Assembly: GCF_002269385.1 (NCBI RefSeq)
Contig: NZ_CP022957.1
Location: forward strand, 2,537,001-2,601,000
Direction: 5' to 3'
DNA length: 64,000 nucleotides
From: Maribacter cobaltidurans
GTDB lineage: Bacteria > Bacteroidota > Bacteroidia > Flavobacteriales > Flavobacteriaceae
Shown: positions 44,701 to 54,988 of the stretch, one piece after another
How the letters are laid out: each line of letters begins with the position of its first letter
Position numbering within the stretch: the first letter of the stretch is position 1
Position numbers and translations under genes: made by a program
The notes under the pieces: model-generated
What the model was told of the DNA's origin: nothing
The model's database searches: none
What the model saw: only the letters and a program-made list of their open reading frames with translations

Positions 44701-45831
44701 ATGTCAACAACAATAGCATCAGAAAAAAAACAGGAAAAAGCAACAGACTTCATGCCGATCAACGGCACCGATTATCTGGAGCTTTATGTAAGCAATTCCA
44801 AACAAGCAGCGCACTTCTACAAAACTGCATTTGGTTTTAAATCCTTGGCATACAAAGGTCTGGAAACTGGAAGTAGGGAACTTGAATCCTATGTGGTACA
44901 ACAGGACAAAATACGATTGGTCCTAACTTCTCCCTTAAAAAGTGGAACCGATTTAGGTAGGCACATAGATAAGCATGGTGACGGTGTTAAGGTAACGGCA
45001 CTTTGGGTCGAGGATGCTACCTATGCGTATGAGGAAGCGATGAAACGCGGTGCCAAAAGTTATATGAAACCTCAGGTGGAAGAGGACGACCACGGAAAAG
45101 TGGTTCGATCCGGTATTCACACCTACGGAGAAGTGGTCCATATTTTTGTGGAACGCAAGGAATATAATGGGGTGTTTCTACCCGGTTTCAGAAAATGGGA
45201 ATCGGACTATCAACCGGAACCAGTAGGGCTTAAATATGTGGACCACATGGTAGGGAACGTGGAAGAGGGGAAAATGAACTATTGGGTAAACTTCTATGAA
45301 GAGGTTATGGGCTTTACCCAAATTCTTTCCTTTGATGACAAGGATATCTCTACAGAATATACCGCTTTGATGAGCAAAGTGATGAGCAATGGCAATGGGC
45401 GAATCAAATTTCCTATCAATGAACCTGCTCCGGGCAAGAAGAAATCCCAGGTGGATGAATATCTAGAATTTTATGAAGGCGAAGGCGTGCAGCACATTGC
45501 GGTTGCTACCGATGATATCGTAAAAACGGTATCCGACCTAAAAAGTAGGGGAGTGGAGTTTTTAACCGTTCCTACCACCTATTATGATGTGCTTACAGAA
45601 CGTGTCGGTAAAATTGACGAGGATATAGACTCATTAAGTAAGTTGGGGATTTTAGTTGATCGTGATGATGAGGGATACTTGTTGCAGATATTTACCAAGA
45701 CCGTTCAAGCAAGACCTACCATGTTCTTTGAAATCATCCAAAGAAAGGGTGCAACATCCTTTGGAAAAGGTAATTTTAAGGCATTGTTTGAAGCCATAGA
45801 ACGTGAGCAGGAACTCAGAGGTACTTTATAA
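44701..45831 (+). CDS. hppD: 4-Hydroxyphenylpyruvate dioxygenase
   Basis: The 376-residue enzyme makes homogentisate from 4-hydroxyphenylpyruvate and O2, releasing CO2. It has two VOC-type modules. The Fe(II) facial triad is visible as H182 (VDHMVGNV), H265 (QHIAVATDD) and E344 (MFFEIIQRKG). The C-terminal helix ending EREQELRG covers the active site. It is the second gene of the tyrosine operon. Confidence 0.96.
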   Translation: MSTTIASEKKQEKATDFMPINGTDYLELYVSNSKQAAHFYKTAFGFKSLAYKGLETGSRELESYVVQQDKIRLVLTSPLKSGTDLGRHIDKHGDGVKVTALWVEDATYAYEEAMKRGAKSYMKPQVEEDDHGKVVRSGIHTYGEVVHIFVERKEYNGVFLPGFRKWESDYQPEPVGLKYVDHMVGNVEEGKMNYWVNFYEEVMGFTQILSFDDKDISTEYTALMSKVMSNGNGRIKFPINEPAPGKKKSQVDEYLEFYEGEGVQHIAVATDDIVKTVSDLKSRGVEFLTVPTTYYDVLTERVGKIDEDIDSLSKLGILVDRDDEGYLLQIFTKTVQARPTMFFEIIQRKGATSFGKGNFKALFEAIEREQELRGTL

Positions 45832-45883
45832 GGACCTAAATGAGTAATTTTAAAAGAAGTTCACAAACCAAAAAAGTCAATTT

Positions 45884-47044
45884 ATGCCCATATATCACAA
45901 ACAAGGTACTATTCCCCCAAAACGCCACACGCAATTCCGTAGGCCGGACGGTGAACTCTATTCTGAGCAGTTGTTCGGTACTATAGGGTTCGATGGGATG
46001 TCCTCTTTGCTTTATCACCATAACCGACCTACCATGGTGAAGGAGATTGTAAAGAGTACCGATGTTTCCCCCAAAATAGGCCTAGAAAAACATATTCGTT
46101 CGCTAAAATTGGTGAGTTTTAACGTTAAACCCAAGGATGATTTTTTGGAGGCGAGGGAGCCCCTCTTGGTGAACAATGATGTGCATATAGGGGTGGCGGC
46201 ACCAAAGCAATCTATGACCGATTACTTTTATAAGAATGCGGATGCTGATGAAATGTTGTTTATCCACAAAGGTTCTGGGACGCTCCGGACTATTTTTGGG
46301 AATATTCCTTTTGAGTACGGGGATTATCTTATCATTCCACGTGGTGTCATCTATCAAATCGATTTTGATACCGAGGAGAACCGTATTTTTTATGCGGAAT
46401 CCTTCACTCCTATTTACACTCCGAAAAGATATCGAAATTGGTTCGGGCAATTGTTGGAGCATTCGCCGTATTGTGAGAGGGATTACAAACTCCCAGAGAA
46501 TCTGGAGACGCATACCGATTTGAACGAGCACCTTATGAAAGTGAAAAAACAAGGAGTGCTGCATGAAATGGTTTATGAAGGACATCCGTTCGATGTTGTA
46601 GGTTGGGACGGATACAACTATCCCTACGGATTTTCAATCCATAATTTTGAGCCCATTACGGGAAGAATTCATCAGCCGCCGCCGGTACATCAAACCTTTG
46701 AGACCTCGGCCTTTGTGATTTGTTCCTTTGTGCCCAGATTGTACGATTATCATCCTAAATCCATTCCTGCGCCCTACAATCATTCCAATATCGATTCCGA
46801 TGAGGTATTGTACTACGTGGATGGGGATTTTATGAGCAGGAACGGTGTTGAACCAGGCAATATTTCATTGCATCCGGCCGGAATTCCGCATGGTCCGCAT
46901 CCAGGTGCCGTAGAGCGAAGTATCGGTCAAAAAGGCTCCGAAGAATTGGCGGTAATGATCGATACGTTTAGGCCGTTGATGGTGACGGAAAACGCCATGA
47001 AATTGGACGATGGTAACTACTATCAATCTTGGTTGAATTCATAA
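45884..47044 (+). CDS. hmgA: Homogentisate 1,2-dioxygenase
   Basis: The 386-residue enzyme cleaves the ring of homogentisate to maleylacetoacetate with Fe(II) and O2. The cupin core has the block GTLRTIFGNIPFEYGDYLIIP and the late metal region YYVDGDF, PAGIPHGPHPG. Length and organisation fit bacterial HmgA of the shorter type. It lies 52 bases after hppD and 13 bases before fahA. Confidence 0.94.
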   Translation: MPIYHKQGTIPPKRHTQFRRPDGELYSEQLFGTIGFDGMSSLLYHHNRPTMVKEIVKSTDVSPKIGLEKHIRSLKLVSFNVKPKDDFLEAREPLLVNNDVHIGVAAPKQSMTDYFYKNADADEMLFIHKGSGTLRTIFGNIPFEYGDYLIIPRGVIYQIDFDTEENRIFYAESFTPIYTPKRYRNWFGQLLEHSPYCERDYKLPENLETHTDLNEHLMKVKKQGVLHEMVYEGHPFDVVGWDGYNYPYGFSIHNFEPITGRIHQPPPVHQTFETSAFVICSFVPRLYDYHPKSIPAPYNHSNIDSDEVLYYVDGDFMSRNGVEPGNISLHPAGIPHGPHPGAVERSIGQKGSEELAVMIDTFRPLMVTENAMKLDDGNYYQSWLNS

Positions 47045-47057
47045 AATAAAATCAAGT

Positions 47058-48302
47058 ATGAAACCAATGTCTACTTGGGTTGATGTGCCAAACGATTCTG
47101 ATTTTACAATTTACAATTTACCCTTTGGAATTTTCTCCGTGGATGGAAATGAACCTAGGGCCGGTATCGCTATTGGTGCCCAAATCGTTGATTTGGCTGT
47201 TTTGGCAAAAGCCGATTTGTTGGATGTTGAGGAACACTATTTTTTGAAACCTTTTCTGAACGATTTCATTGGATTGGGTAAGGAAATAACCCGAAAGGTT
47301 CGTTTGGATGTGCAACGACTATTATCGGATGAAAATTCGGAACTGAAAAATTTATCGGGTGCCCTTGTTGGTCAAAATGAAGCTACAATGCATCTTCCTG
47401 TCAATATTGGGGATTATACGGATTTCTATAGCAGCTTGGAACATGCCACCAATGTAGGTAAAATGTTCCGTGATCCGGAGAATGCCCTCCTTCCCAATTG
47501 GAAACACCTTCCCGTAGGATATCACGGAAGGGCCTCGTCCATAGTGGTCAGCGGTACACCCGTTCATAGGCCTAAAGGTCAGGTGTTGCCCAAAGGTGAA
47601 AAAACACCAATTTTTAAACCCTCTGGGCGGTTGGATTTTGAGCTGGAAATGGCATTCATTATCGGAAAAGAAACAGAGTTGGGTGAATCCATTTCTGTTG
47701 AAAAAGCACACGAACACATTTTTGGTATGGTCCTGTTCAATGATTGGTCCGCCCGAGATATCCAAAAATGGGAATATGTGCCTTTAGGCCCCTTTCTAGG
47801 TAAGAGTTTTGCCTCGTCCATTTCACCCTGGATCGTAACCCTAGAGGCTTTGGAACCGTTCAAGGTTGAAGGTCCGGGACAAGACCCTGAAGTACTACCT
47901 TACCTAAAATCCACTGGGCCGCTGAATTATGATATAAATCTAGAGGTTTCCTTAGCTCCTGAAAATTCGGATACCCAAACAATTTGTCGCTCCAATTTTA
48001 AATACATGTACTGGAACATGGCCCAACAATTGGCACATCATACCGTAAATGGTTGTAATGTAAAGGTGGGGGACATGATGGCTTCGGGTACCATTTCGGG
48101 AAAGGATGAAACTGCCTATGGCTCCCTACTGGAACTATCCTGGGGCGGTAAGAAATCGATTAAATTGCAACAGGGTGAGACCCGTACTTTTATTGAGGAT
48201 AATGATACCATAAGCATGAAAGGGTACGCCATTAAAAATGATATTCGGGTAGGATTTGGGGAAGTGTCGGGGAAAATCTTGCCTGCAAAAATTAATATAT
48301 GA
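47058..48302 (+). CDS. fahA: Fumarylacetoacetase
   Basis: The 414-residue enzyme hydrolyses fumarylacetoacetate to fumarate and acetoacetate, the last step of tyrosine breakdown. It shows the N-terminal domain, then DYTDFYSSLEHATN with the metal ligand D122 and the catalytic His H129. YHGRASS and the FAH core DFELEMAF with E195 and E197, plus FNDWSARDIQ, follow. No maleylacetoacetate isomerase gene is present in the operon. Its stop overlaps the start of the flavin reductase gene by 4 bases (ATGA). Confidence 0.95.
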   Translation: MKPMSTWVDVPNDSDFTIYNLPFGIFSVDGNEPRAGIAIGAQIVDLAVLAKADLLDVEEHYFLKPFLNDFIGLGKEITRKVRLDVQRLLSDENSELKNLSGALVGQNEATMHLPVNIGDYTDFYSSLEHATNVGKMFRDPENALLPNWKHLPVGYHGRASSIVVSGTPVHRPKGQVLPKGEKTPIFKPSGRLDFELEMAFIIGKETELGESISVEKAHEHIFGMVLFNDWSARDIQKWEYVPLGPFLGKSFASSISPWIVTLEALEPFKVEGPGQDPEVLPYLKSTGPLNYDINLEVSLAPENSDTQTICRSNFKYMYWNMAQQLAHHTVNGCNVKVGDMMASGTISGKDETAYGSLLELSWGGKKSIKLQQGETRTFIEDNDTISMKGYAIKNDIRVGFGEVSGKILPAKINI

Positions 48303-49174
48303 TAAAAACTATTGATCCAAATAACATTCCACAGCAAGAATTGCACGCCTATCTTTTATCGGCAGTAGCTCCAAGACCCATTTGTTTTGCCAGTACCATT
48401 GATTCCGAAGGAAATGTAAACCTTAGCCCCTATAGCTATTTCAATATTTTCAGTATCAATCCGCCAATCATGATATTTTCTCCCAATAGGAGCGGGCGCG
48501 ATGGTTCTATGAAGCATTCCCATCAGAATGTTTTGGAAGTACCCGAAGTGGTCATCAATATTGTCAACTATCCTATGGTGGAACAAATGTCTTTGGCCAG
48601 TACTTCCTATGAGAAAGGCGTGAACGAATTTGTAAAGGCTGGCTTTACCCAAGTTCCCAGTGAAAAGGTAAAACCTCCCAGGGTAGGGGAGGCTCCGGTA
48701 GCCATTGAATGTTCAGTGACCGAAGTGATAGAATTGGCCGACACCCCAGGTGCCGGTAACCTGATTCTGGCCAAAGTGGAACTGGTTCACATCAATGAGG
48801 ACTATCTGGATTCCGAGAATAAACTGGATACCACAAAATTGGATTTGGTAGGTCGTATGGGCGGAAACTGGTACACACGTTCTAGTGGTGATTCCCTATT
48901 TGAAATTCCTAAACCGATTCGCAACAAGGGCATAGGGGTAGATCAATTACCCGATGCCGTTAGAAACAGCACCGTACTTACGGGGAATAATTTAGGACGC
49001 CTGGGAAATATGGAAACTTTGCCTTCCCAAGAAGATATTGATAGAGTAGCGGAGTTACCGAAGGTCAAGGAAATATTGGAAAGTACGGTTAATGAGGTTA
49101 GTATCCACAAACTGGCCAAAAAATGGCTGGAAGATGGGAGAATGGAAGAAGCTTTGGCCTTGTTGTATTTGTAA
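48299..49174 (+). CDS. Flavin reductase-like FMN-binding split barrel protein
   Basis: The 291-residue protein has the split-barrel fold of flavin reductases (SAVAPRPICFASTIDSEGNV, LSPYSYFNIFSINPPIMIF, FSPNRSGRDGSMKHS). It binds FMN and probably reduces it with NAD(P)H. The extra C-terminal 90 residues are helical. It overlaps fahA by 4 bases, so it is cotranslated, but no partner monooxygenase is seen. Its exact role in tyrosine breakdown is unknown. Confidence 0.85.
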   Translation: MIKTIDPNNIPQQELHAYLLSAVAPRPICFASTIDSEGNVNLSPYSYFNIFSINPPIMIFSPNRSGRDGSMKHSHQNVLEVPEVVINIVNYPMVEQMSLASTSYEKGVNEFVKAGFTQVPSEKVKPPRVGEAPVAIECSVTEVIELADTPGAGNLILAKVELVHINEDYLDSENKLDTTKLDLVGRMGGNWYTRSSGDSLFEIPKPIRNKGIGVDQLPDAVRNSTVLTGNNLGRLGNMETLPSQEDIDRVAELPKVKEILESTVNEVSIHKLAKKWLEDGRMEEALALLYL

Positions 49175-49183
49175 CCCAAATAG

Positions 49184-50161
49184 TCATTCTGCAGCTATCA
49201 AACCAATCTTTTCGGAGTGTTCAATGGCTTCCGTACTTGAAGTAAAATAGCAAGTGGCAATATCCCGGTTTTGTATTTTTTTTATTTTGTCGACAACCAA
49301 AGGTTTTGGCTTTCTTGAAACCTGGCGTATATAAACGGCCTTAATATGGTATGGATATTCGGTACATATCCGCTCATAAATGTCGGCATCCTTTTGGGAA
49401 TCGTCCCCCAACAAAACGTATTGAGTATGAGGATAAAATGAAATAATTTTCTTGATTTTATGATATTTATGATCATGGTCGCCACCTCCCGTTTTCAAAA
49501 AATCCAACAAGCCCGTTTTTAAATTTTTTAGTCGAAGAACTGCTTTGGGCAAGTGCTGTAATTTGGCAAATTCAAGGATAAAATAGTATAAGTTCCACTC
49601 GCTACTGGAAACAAAGAAAAAAGAGTTGGGATCATTTTTATTCAAATCGTTTTTTTCCAAGGCCACGTAGTGATCTACCACGTTTTCAAAGCTTTTTCGT
49701 TGGGTGACATTTTGCGTAAGCAATACGTACAGTTTTTTCCAGATATTTCCACTATGTGAAATCAAAAAAGTATCGTCTATATCAGAAATAATATTCATCC
49801 CTTTGCTAAAGGGCTTACGAAGTTCTGAACGCTCCAAAATACCAAACCCCTTGTTTCCATGAATACAGGAAACCTCATAGGGATGCCATCCGGGCTCCAA
49901 GTCAAAATGATAGGGCAGGGTGTACTCAAAAAACCCGTTAGAATCGGTTGTTGTGGTTGCCTTTAATCCTTTGAATGTTATTTGGACCTTCATTCCTTCC
50001 AACGGGCGAATGGTAAACATTTTCCATAGGCTTTTGATATGATAGAAGTTCTTTCTATCGACCCTGTAGTTGCTAGGTCCCCAAGATTCAAAGACATGAC
50101 CAAAGACAACGATTTCTTTATCGTTGGCATATCCCCTATATAATTGTAAATCTAATTTCAT
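49184..50161 (-). CDS. APP1-like phosphatidate phosphatase domain protein
   Basis: The 325-residue protein has an N-terminal beta domain (1-110) and a HAD-type catalytic domain with the Mg motif DIDDT (D127, D129, D130). This is the DUF2183/APP1 family, related to yeast phosphatidate phosphatase App1. Reaction: phosphatidate to diacylglycerol. The gene is divergent from the lipid kinase at 50226, so the pair could control the phosphatidate/diacylglycerol balance, which is inference. Confidence 0.87.
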   Translation of the reverse strand: MKLDLQLYRGYANDKEIVVFGHVFESWGPSNYRVDRKNFYHIKSLWKMFTIRPLEGMKVQITFKGLKATTTTDSNGFFEYTLPYHFDLEPGWHPYEVSCIHGNKGFGILERSELRKPFSKGMNIISDIDDTFLISHSGNIWKKLYVLLTQNVTQRKSFENVVDHYVALEKNDLNKNDPNSFFFVSSSEWNLYYFILEFAKLQHLPKAVLRLKNLKTGLLDFLKTGGGDHDHKYHKIKKIISFYPHTQYVLLGDDSQKDADIYERICTEYPYHIKAVYIRQVSRKPKPLVVDKIKKIQNRDIATCYFTSSTEAIEHSEKIGLIAAE

Positions 50162-50225
50162 TCGGTCAACCTTAACATCTGGCCCTCGGGAAAATACTTA
50201 ATTTTGGAGAAAAGTATTTGTCCGT

Positions 50226-51098
50226 ATGAAAAAGAATGTATTGTTGGTCATAAATCCAATAGCCGGTGGAACGGATAAAAAGGAAATTATAGCAGCGGTA
50301 AGGAAAAAGGCGGATGGATTGAACATAGCGTTAGAGATTTATAAAACCACTGGAGAACAGGATGGAAAAAGTATTCTAAAAAAATTAGAAAAGACCCATT
50401 TCTCAAGAGTACTCATTGCAGGTGGCGATGGTACCGTAAGGGAAGTGGTGGATGCTATAAAGGATAGGGATATCCTGGTTGGGATACTCCCTAGTGGTTC
50501 GGCAAATGGTCTTGCCCTTAATTTGAATATCCCAGATAATTTGGAAGAGCAATTAAAAATTGCCTTTGGAAATGCGTTTATAGTGATGGATATTCTTGAA
50601 GTAAACGGTAGCACATGTCTACATATCGCCGATATGGGGGTGAATGCCGCGCTCATCGAAAATTATGAGGAATCTGAAATACGGGGTAAATTGGGATATT
50701 TATTGCAGGCCATTCCCACATTGACCAAAAGTAAGTTTCCTTTTTTTGTAACCATTGAGGCCAATGGCAAAAAACACAGGGAGGAGGTGATTTTGGTGGC
50801 CATAGCCAATGCCCGAAAATTTGGTACGGGCGCCAATATAAACCCAACGGGCCAAATGGATGACAATGAATTTGAGATATTGCTCTTCAAAAATTTTGAC
50901 ATTGTTGAAATTATCAAAACCTTTTATGGTGATGTATCCAAAAACTCGGAATTTGTAACGACCATTAAAACCAAGGATGCAGATATTAGGTGTGAGGAGC
51001 CCATTCCATTCCAGGTGGATGGGGAATTCATGGGCTACAAAAAAGAAATAAACGCGAGGCTCAGACCTGAAAAACTGAAGATATTGTACGGAAGATAA
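50226..51098 (+). CDS. Diacylglycerol/lipid kinase family protein
   Basis: The 290-residue protein is a YegS/BmrU-type lipid kinase. It has the nucleotide-binding GGDGT (G66-T70) with VVDAIKDRDI, GILPSGSANGLALNL, and the C-terminal FQVDGEFMGY block. It phosphorylates a lipid such as diacylglycerol with ATP. It lies 65 bases divergent from the APP1 phosphatase gene. Confidence 0.9.
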   Translation: MKKNVLLVINPIAGGTDKKEIIAAVRKKADGLNIALEIYKTTGEQDGKSILKKLEKTHFSRVLIAGGDGTVREVVDAIKDRDILVGILPSGSANGLALNLNIPDNLEEQLKIAFGNAFIVMDILEVNGSTCLHIADMGVNAALIENYEESEIRGKLGYLLQAIPTLTKSKFPFFVTIEANGKKHREEVILVAIANARKFGTGANINPTGQMDDNEFEILLFKNFDIVEIIKTFYGDVSKNSEFVTTIKTKDADIRCEEPIPFQVDGEFMGYKKEINARLRPEKLKILYGR

Positions 51099-51281
51099 AC
51101 CTCTCCATTAGTATAACTTCGGCTTCACTCCTTTTTAAAAATTGACAGGATTTTCAACCTACTGTAATACAGATTATGTAATAACCTGTGATTTGTTTTC
51201 AAAGCAGTTAAACATAAGTCTTTTTGAGGAAGGTACATAGGGTGATAATGGTAACTTTACCTATAACCAAAACTCATAAAA

Positions 51282-52805
51282 ATGCCAATCATTGGAAGTG
51301 TTATTAAAGGTATCATCGATGTTACCGATGTCCTATCTGGGGAAGAGAATCCCATTGAGGAACAACAAGAGGTTCTAAAGGAGCTATTGGAGAAGGCCGC
51401 CGAAACACAATTTGGAAAGGCGTACGGTTTCAGGGAAATCCTAAAGTCTGATGAAGTCCCAAAGGAATTTTCTAAAAAAGTGCCTTATTTTGACTATAAC
51501 GGTATCAGCGACCAGTGGTGGTACAAACTACACGAGGGAGAAGAAAATGTTACCTGGCCGGGCAACCCAGACTATTTTGCATTGAGTTCCGGAACGACCG
51601 GTAAAACGAGCAAAAGAATACCGGTGACAGAGGTCATGATCAAGGCCATTCGTTGGGCAGGAATAAAACAGGTTTTGGCACTTAGTAATTTTGAGTTTCC
51701 GTCGGATTTCTTTGAAAAGGGAATTTTGATGTTGGGTAGTTCCACAGATTTAATTGAAAAGGACGATCATTTAGAAGGAGAAATAAGTGGGATAAGCGCA
51801 AGCAATATCCCCTCTTGGTTCCGTGGGTATTATAAGCCCGGGGAAGAAATTGCAGAAATAGATGATTGGGACGAACGTGTGGAAAAAATTGTAGAGAAAG
51901 CCCCTGATTGGGATATTGGAGGATTAAGCGGAATACCTTCTTGGATAGAATTGATGTTGAAGGAAGTTATAAAGGCCCACGGTTTAAAAAACATCCATGA
52001 AATTTGGCCCAATTTGGAAGTGTATACTTCTGGAGGAGTAGCTTTTGGACCTTACGAAAAGAGTTTTAATGCCCTAATGGGAAGGCCCATTACAGTAATC
52101 GACACCTATCTGGCTTCAGAGGGATTTATTGCTTTTCAGAGTAGGCCTGAAACGGATGCCATGAAGTTGGTGACCAATAATGGAATCTATTTTGAGTTTG
52201 TTCCCTTTGATCCGGATTATATTTTGGAAGATGGCTCGTTGGATCAAAATGCTCCGTCCTTGACACTAAGCGAGGTGCAAGAAGGTCAAGATTATGTATT
52301 GATCATTAGCACTGTAAGCGGAACGTGGCGTTATCTTATTGGGGATACCATAGAATTTACGGATGTGGCACGTGCCGAGATAAAGATTACCGGGCGCACC
52401 AAGTTTTTTTTGAATACCGTAGGATCACAGTTGTCCGTAAATAAACTGGATGATGCGCTTAAGGAATTGGAACATGCTTTGGACATAGAAGTACCGGAAT
52501 ATACCCTTTGCGCCAAGAAGTACAAAGATGGTTTTTATCATTCATGGTATTTAGGGACCAATGCCGATATTGACCCCAAAAAAGCCGCAAAAGTGTTGGA
52601 CAACTCTTTAAAGGAGGCCAACAAAAATTATAAGGTGGCACGCTCAAAGGCTTTAGAGGGCGTTAAGGTGTTTGTTGTAAAGCCCGATGTGTTCTACGAG
52701 TGGAACGACCAAAATAAAAAGAAGGGCGGCCAAGTAAAAATGGAACGCGTAATGGGCGAGGAAAAATTTAGCGAATGGGAAGATTTTGTGGACAAGCAAA
52801 GCTAG
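51282..52805 (+). CDS. GH3-family protein
   Basis: The 507-residue protein is an adenylating enzyme of the GH3 family (plant acyl-amido synthetases and bacterial relatives). It shows ALSSGTTGKTSKRIPVTE (ATP site), TSGGVAFGPYEKSF, TYLASEGFIAFQSRP and YLIGDTIEFTD. It activates a carboxylic acid with ATP and couples it, often to an amino acid; the substrate here is unknown. It stands alone between the lipid kinase gene and the metalloprotease-like gene. Confidence 0.9.
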   Translation: MPIIGSVIKGIIDVTDVLSGEENPIEEQQEVLKELLEKAAETQFGKAYGFREILKSDEVPKEFSKKVPYFDYNGISDQWWYKLHEGEENVTWPGNPDYFALSSGTTGKTSKRIPVTEVMIKAIRWAGIKQVLALSNFEFPSDFFEKGILMLGSSTDLIEKDDHLEGEISGISASNIPSWFRGYYKPGEEIAEIDDWDERVEKIVEKAPDWDIGGLSGIPSWIELMLKEVIKAHGLKNIHEIWPNLEVYTSGGVAFGPYEKSFNALMGRPITVIDTYLASEGFIAFQSRPETDAMKLVTNNGIYFEFVPFDPDYILEDGSLDQNAPSLTLSEVQEGQDYVLIISTVSGTWRYLIGDTIEFTDVARAEIKITGRTKFFLNTVGSQLSVNKLDDALKELEHALDIEVPEYTLCAKKYKDGFYHSWYLGTNADIDPKKAAKVLDNSLKEANKNYKVARSKALEGVKVFVVKPDVFYEWNDQNKKKGGQVKMERVMGEEKFSEWEDFVDKQS

Positions 52806-52816
52806 ATTCAAAGGCA

Positions 52817-53380
52817 TTAATGGAGGGCCGCATCGCGTTCTTCTACCATGGACATGATTTCTTCGGGACTCACGTACAACCTTTTTATTCTATTGATATA
52901 TTTCTCCGGAAGTCCAGCTTTTTCAAGAATAAATGACTTCGTCTCCAGAATATATTTTTCCATACCGTGGCTTACCGCGTAGAAGTCGGCACGCCGCTCG
53001 GCTTTTTTAAGGTACTTTTTTGATGTTAAGTATTTAATTCCAAAACCGATTAGATTAAGTCCGCTCCTATCTTTAAAATCCATGATATGACCTAATTCAT
53101 GGCCCAACCAGCCTATCATAATTTCAGAAGGCATATCCGTTGTACTGTATAGTGTATCCGCTATTTTGATTTTTTCACTGATAAGGATTTTATAATTACG
53201 TTTCCCTTTTTTCTTAAAAACACTCCAAAAAGCGGGCTGTGCCTGCATCGTGGATTTTTTTATATGCGCCTTGAATTTGAATTCGATAGGTGTATCTGCA
53301 AGTTCGGGGTAATGCGATAGGGCCACCAGGGCTTCTTTTCTAATTTCATCGGGTATAATATGAGGTTCCGTATTGGGCAT
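52817..53380 (-). CDS. Putative zinc metalloprotease-like protein
   Basis: From ATG 53380 the 187-residue protein contains HELGH (H94, E95, H98) within MIGWLGHELGHIMDF, a zincin active-site signature, with ERRADFYAVSHGME downstream as a possible third ligand. No signal peptide is present if started here; a TTG at 53416 would add a hydrophobic leader. The fold resembles small M48-like or SprT-type peptidases. Substrate is unknown. It lies 13 bases before the cardiolipin synthase gene's end on the same strand. Confidence 0.72.
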   Translation of the reverse strand: MPNTEPHIIPDEIRKEALVALSHYPELADTPIEFKFKAHIKKSTMQAQPAFWSVFKKKGKRNYKILISEKIKIADTLYSTTDMPSEIMIGWLGHELGHIMDFKDRSGLNLIGFGIKYLTSKKYLKKAERRADFYAVSHGMEKYILETKSFILEKAGLPEKYINRIKRLYVSPEEIMSMVEERDAALH

Positions 53381-53428
53381 AAAAAAAGTAAATATTACAA
53401 GTATAAATGAGGGCAAAATATCAATATT

Positions 53429-54853
53429 TTATAGTAAAGGGCTAAAGAATTTGGCAAGGCCTTCCATAAACTTAAAGTAAATGGAACGTTTTTTAAAGGA
53501 CTCCTTTTTTAGGAGAATTTCCTTTTTACAGTGGCCGAAAAAAAACTTTTCAATTTTTTGGGCAATCTCCTTATCGTAGACAAGGACGTTGGTTTCAAAG
53601 TTATGTTCAAAACTTCGGTAATCAAAATTTCCAGAACCGACCGATGCAATTTCACCATCGATGATGATGACCTTACTGTGCGAAAAATCGGGTCTTAGGT
53701 AGATGTTGGCCCCAACGTCGAGCAAAGCCTCGAATCCGGAAAACATACTGTATTTGGCCAGTAGGGAGTCCGATACTTTTGGGGTCAACAGATTCACTTC
53801 AATACCACTCAAGGCGGCTATCTGTAGAGCTTCGCGTACGGGCATCCCGGGTATAAAATAAGGGTTTGCAATGCATATACTTTTTTTGGCCGAATTGATC
53901 ATCGCCAAATATTGTTGCATGATGGCCGGATACTTGGAATCCGGGCCACTGGAAACTACCTGTGCTATGCTGGTACCTTGGGCCTCGATTTTAGGAAAAT
54001 AGGTGTCCTTTAGGAGTAAATCTTCATCACCTGCAAAGTGATAATCCTTAATAAATACACGTTGTAAACTGTTTACGACCGGACCTTCCAACCTAAGGTG
54101 AAGATCTTGCCACAGACCAAGATCGGAGATAGGATTAATATACTTGTCAGATACATTAAATCCGCCTGTAAAACCTATTTTACCGTCAATGACCACAATT
54201 TTTCTGTGATTGCGATAATTGAGGGTAAACAATAGATTACCGAATCGAATGGGCATTGAGGAGAATGCTTTTACACCAATATCCTTAAAGCGTTTTACCA
54301 CCTTTCCGCGCAGGGAATGACTGCCTAGGGAATCATAGAGCATTCTGATCTCGACCCCTTCTTTTACTTTCTTTGAAAACAGGTCATAGAATCTATCCAA
54401 TAAATCACCCTCTTCTAAAATATAATATTGTACATGAATGAATTTTTCAGCTTTTTCAATGGCCTTAAAGATGGCTCCAAAAGCTTCTTCCCCATCATTT
54501 AGCAATTCGATCTTGTTTCCTTCATAGGGAGCAAAGTAGCTGTTTTTTCGTATTAAGGAAGCAATCTTATCGTGTTTGTAATTATCAAAGTCATGTACAC
54601 TTTTCTCACCCCCCTTGAGTTCCTTGTAGGTTTCTGAGTAGAGTTTTCTTTTTTCGGTCTGTTTTAATTTAAAAAGCTTGAATTTTCTACGGTTGATACC
54701 AAAAAGATAGTATAGAATAGGCCCTAAAAAGGGTAGTATGATTACGGTTAGGGACCAACTGATCATTTTGGTGGATCGCATTCCATAAAAGATAATATTG
54801 ACAATGCTCCAAATGGTAACGAGTAAATAGGCTATCCAAAGTATGGTGTTCAT
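53429..54853 (-). CDS. cls: Cardiolipin synthase (phospholipase D family)
   Basis: The 474-residue protein has two N-terminal membrane helices (about 3-24 and 31-52) and two HKD motifs: H216-K218-D223 in NHRKIVVIDGKIGFTGG and H392-K394-D399 in SHSKVIIIDGEIASVGS. It condenses two phosphatidylglycerols to cardiolipin. Length and motif spacing fit bacterial ClsA-type enzymes. The metalloprotease-like gene follows in the same direction. Confidence 0.92.
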   Translation of the reverse strand: MNTILWIAYLLVTIWSIVNIIFYGMRSTKMISWSLTVIILPFLGPILYYLFGINRRKFKLFKLKQTEKRKLYSETYKELKGGEKSVHDFDNYKHDKIASLIRKNSYFAPYEGNKIELLNDGEEAFGAIFKAIEKAEKFIHVQYYILEEGDLLDRFYDLFSKKVKEGVEIRMLYDSLGSHSLRGKVVKRFKDIGVKAFSSMPIRFGNLLFTLNYRNHRKIVVIDGKIGFTGGFNVSDKYINPISDLGLWQDLHLRLEGPVVNSLQRVFIKDYHFAGDEDLLLKDTYFPKIEAQGTSIAQVVSSGPDSKYPAIMQQYLAMINSAKKSICIANPYFIPGMPVREALQIAALSGIEVNLLTPKVSDSLLAKYSMFSGFEALLDVGANIYLRPDFSHSKVIIIDGEIASVGSGNFDYRSFEHNFETNVLVYDKEIAQKIEKFFFGHCKKEILLKKESFKKRSIYFKFMEGLAKFFSPLL

Positions 54854-54988
54854 TTAGTATCTTTAAAGTAATCAACAAGATAGTGCATTTTAAGGTTGTT
54901 AATGGGCTAGCATAGCGTTTCGAACACTTTTAATGGGATATGAGTTAAGTTTTGGTGAGGCTAGATATTAATTTTAAAAACAAATCAT

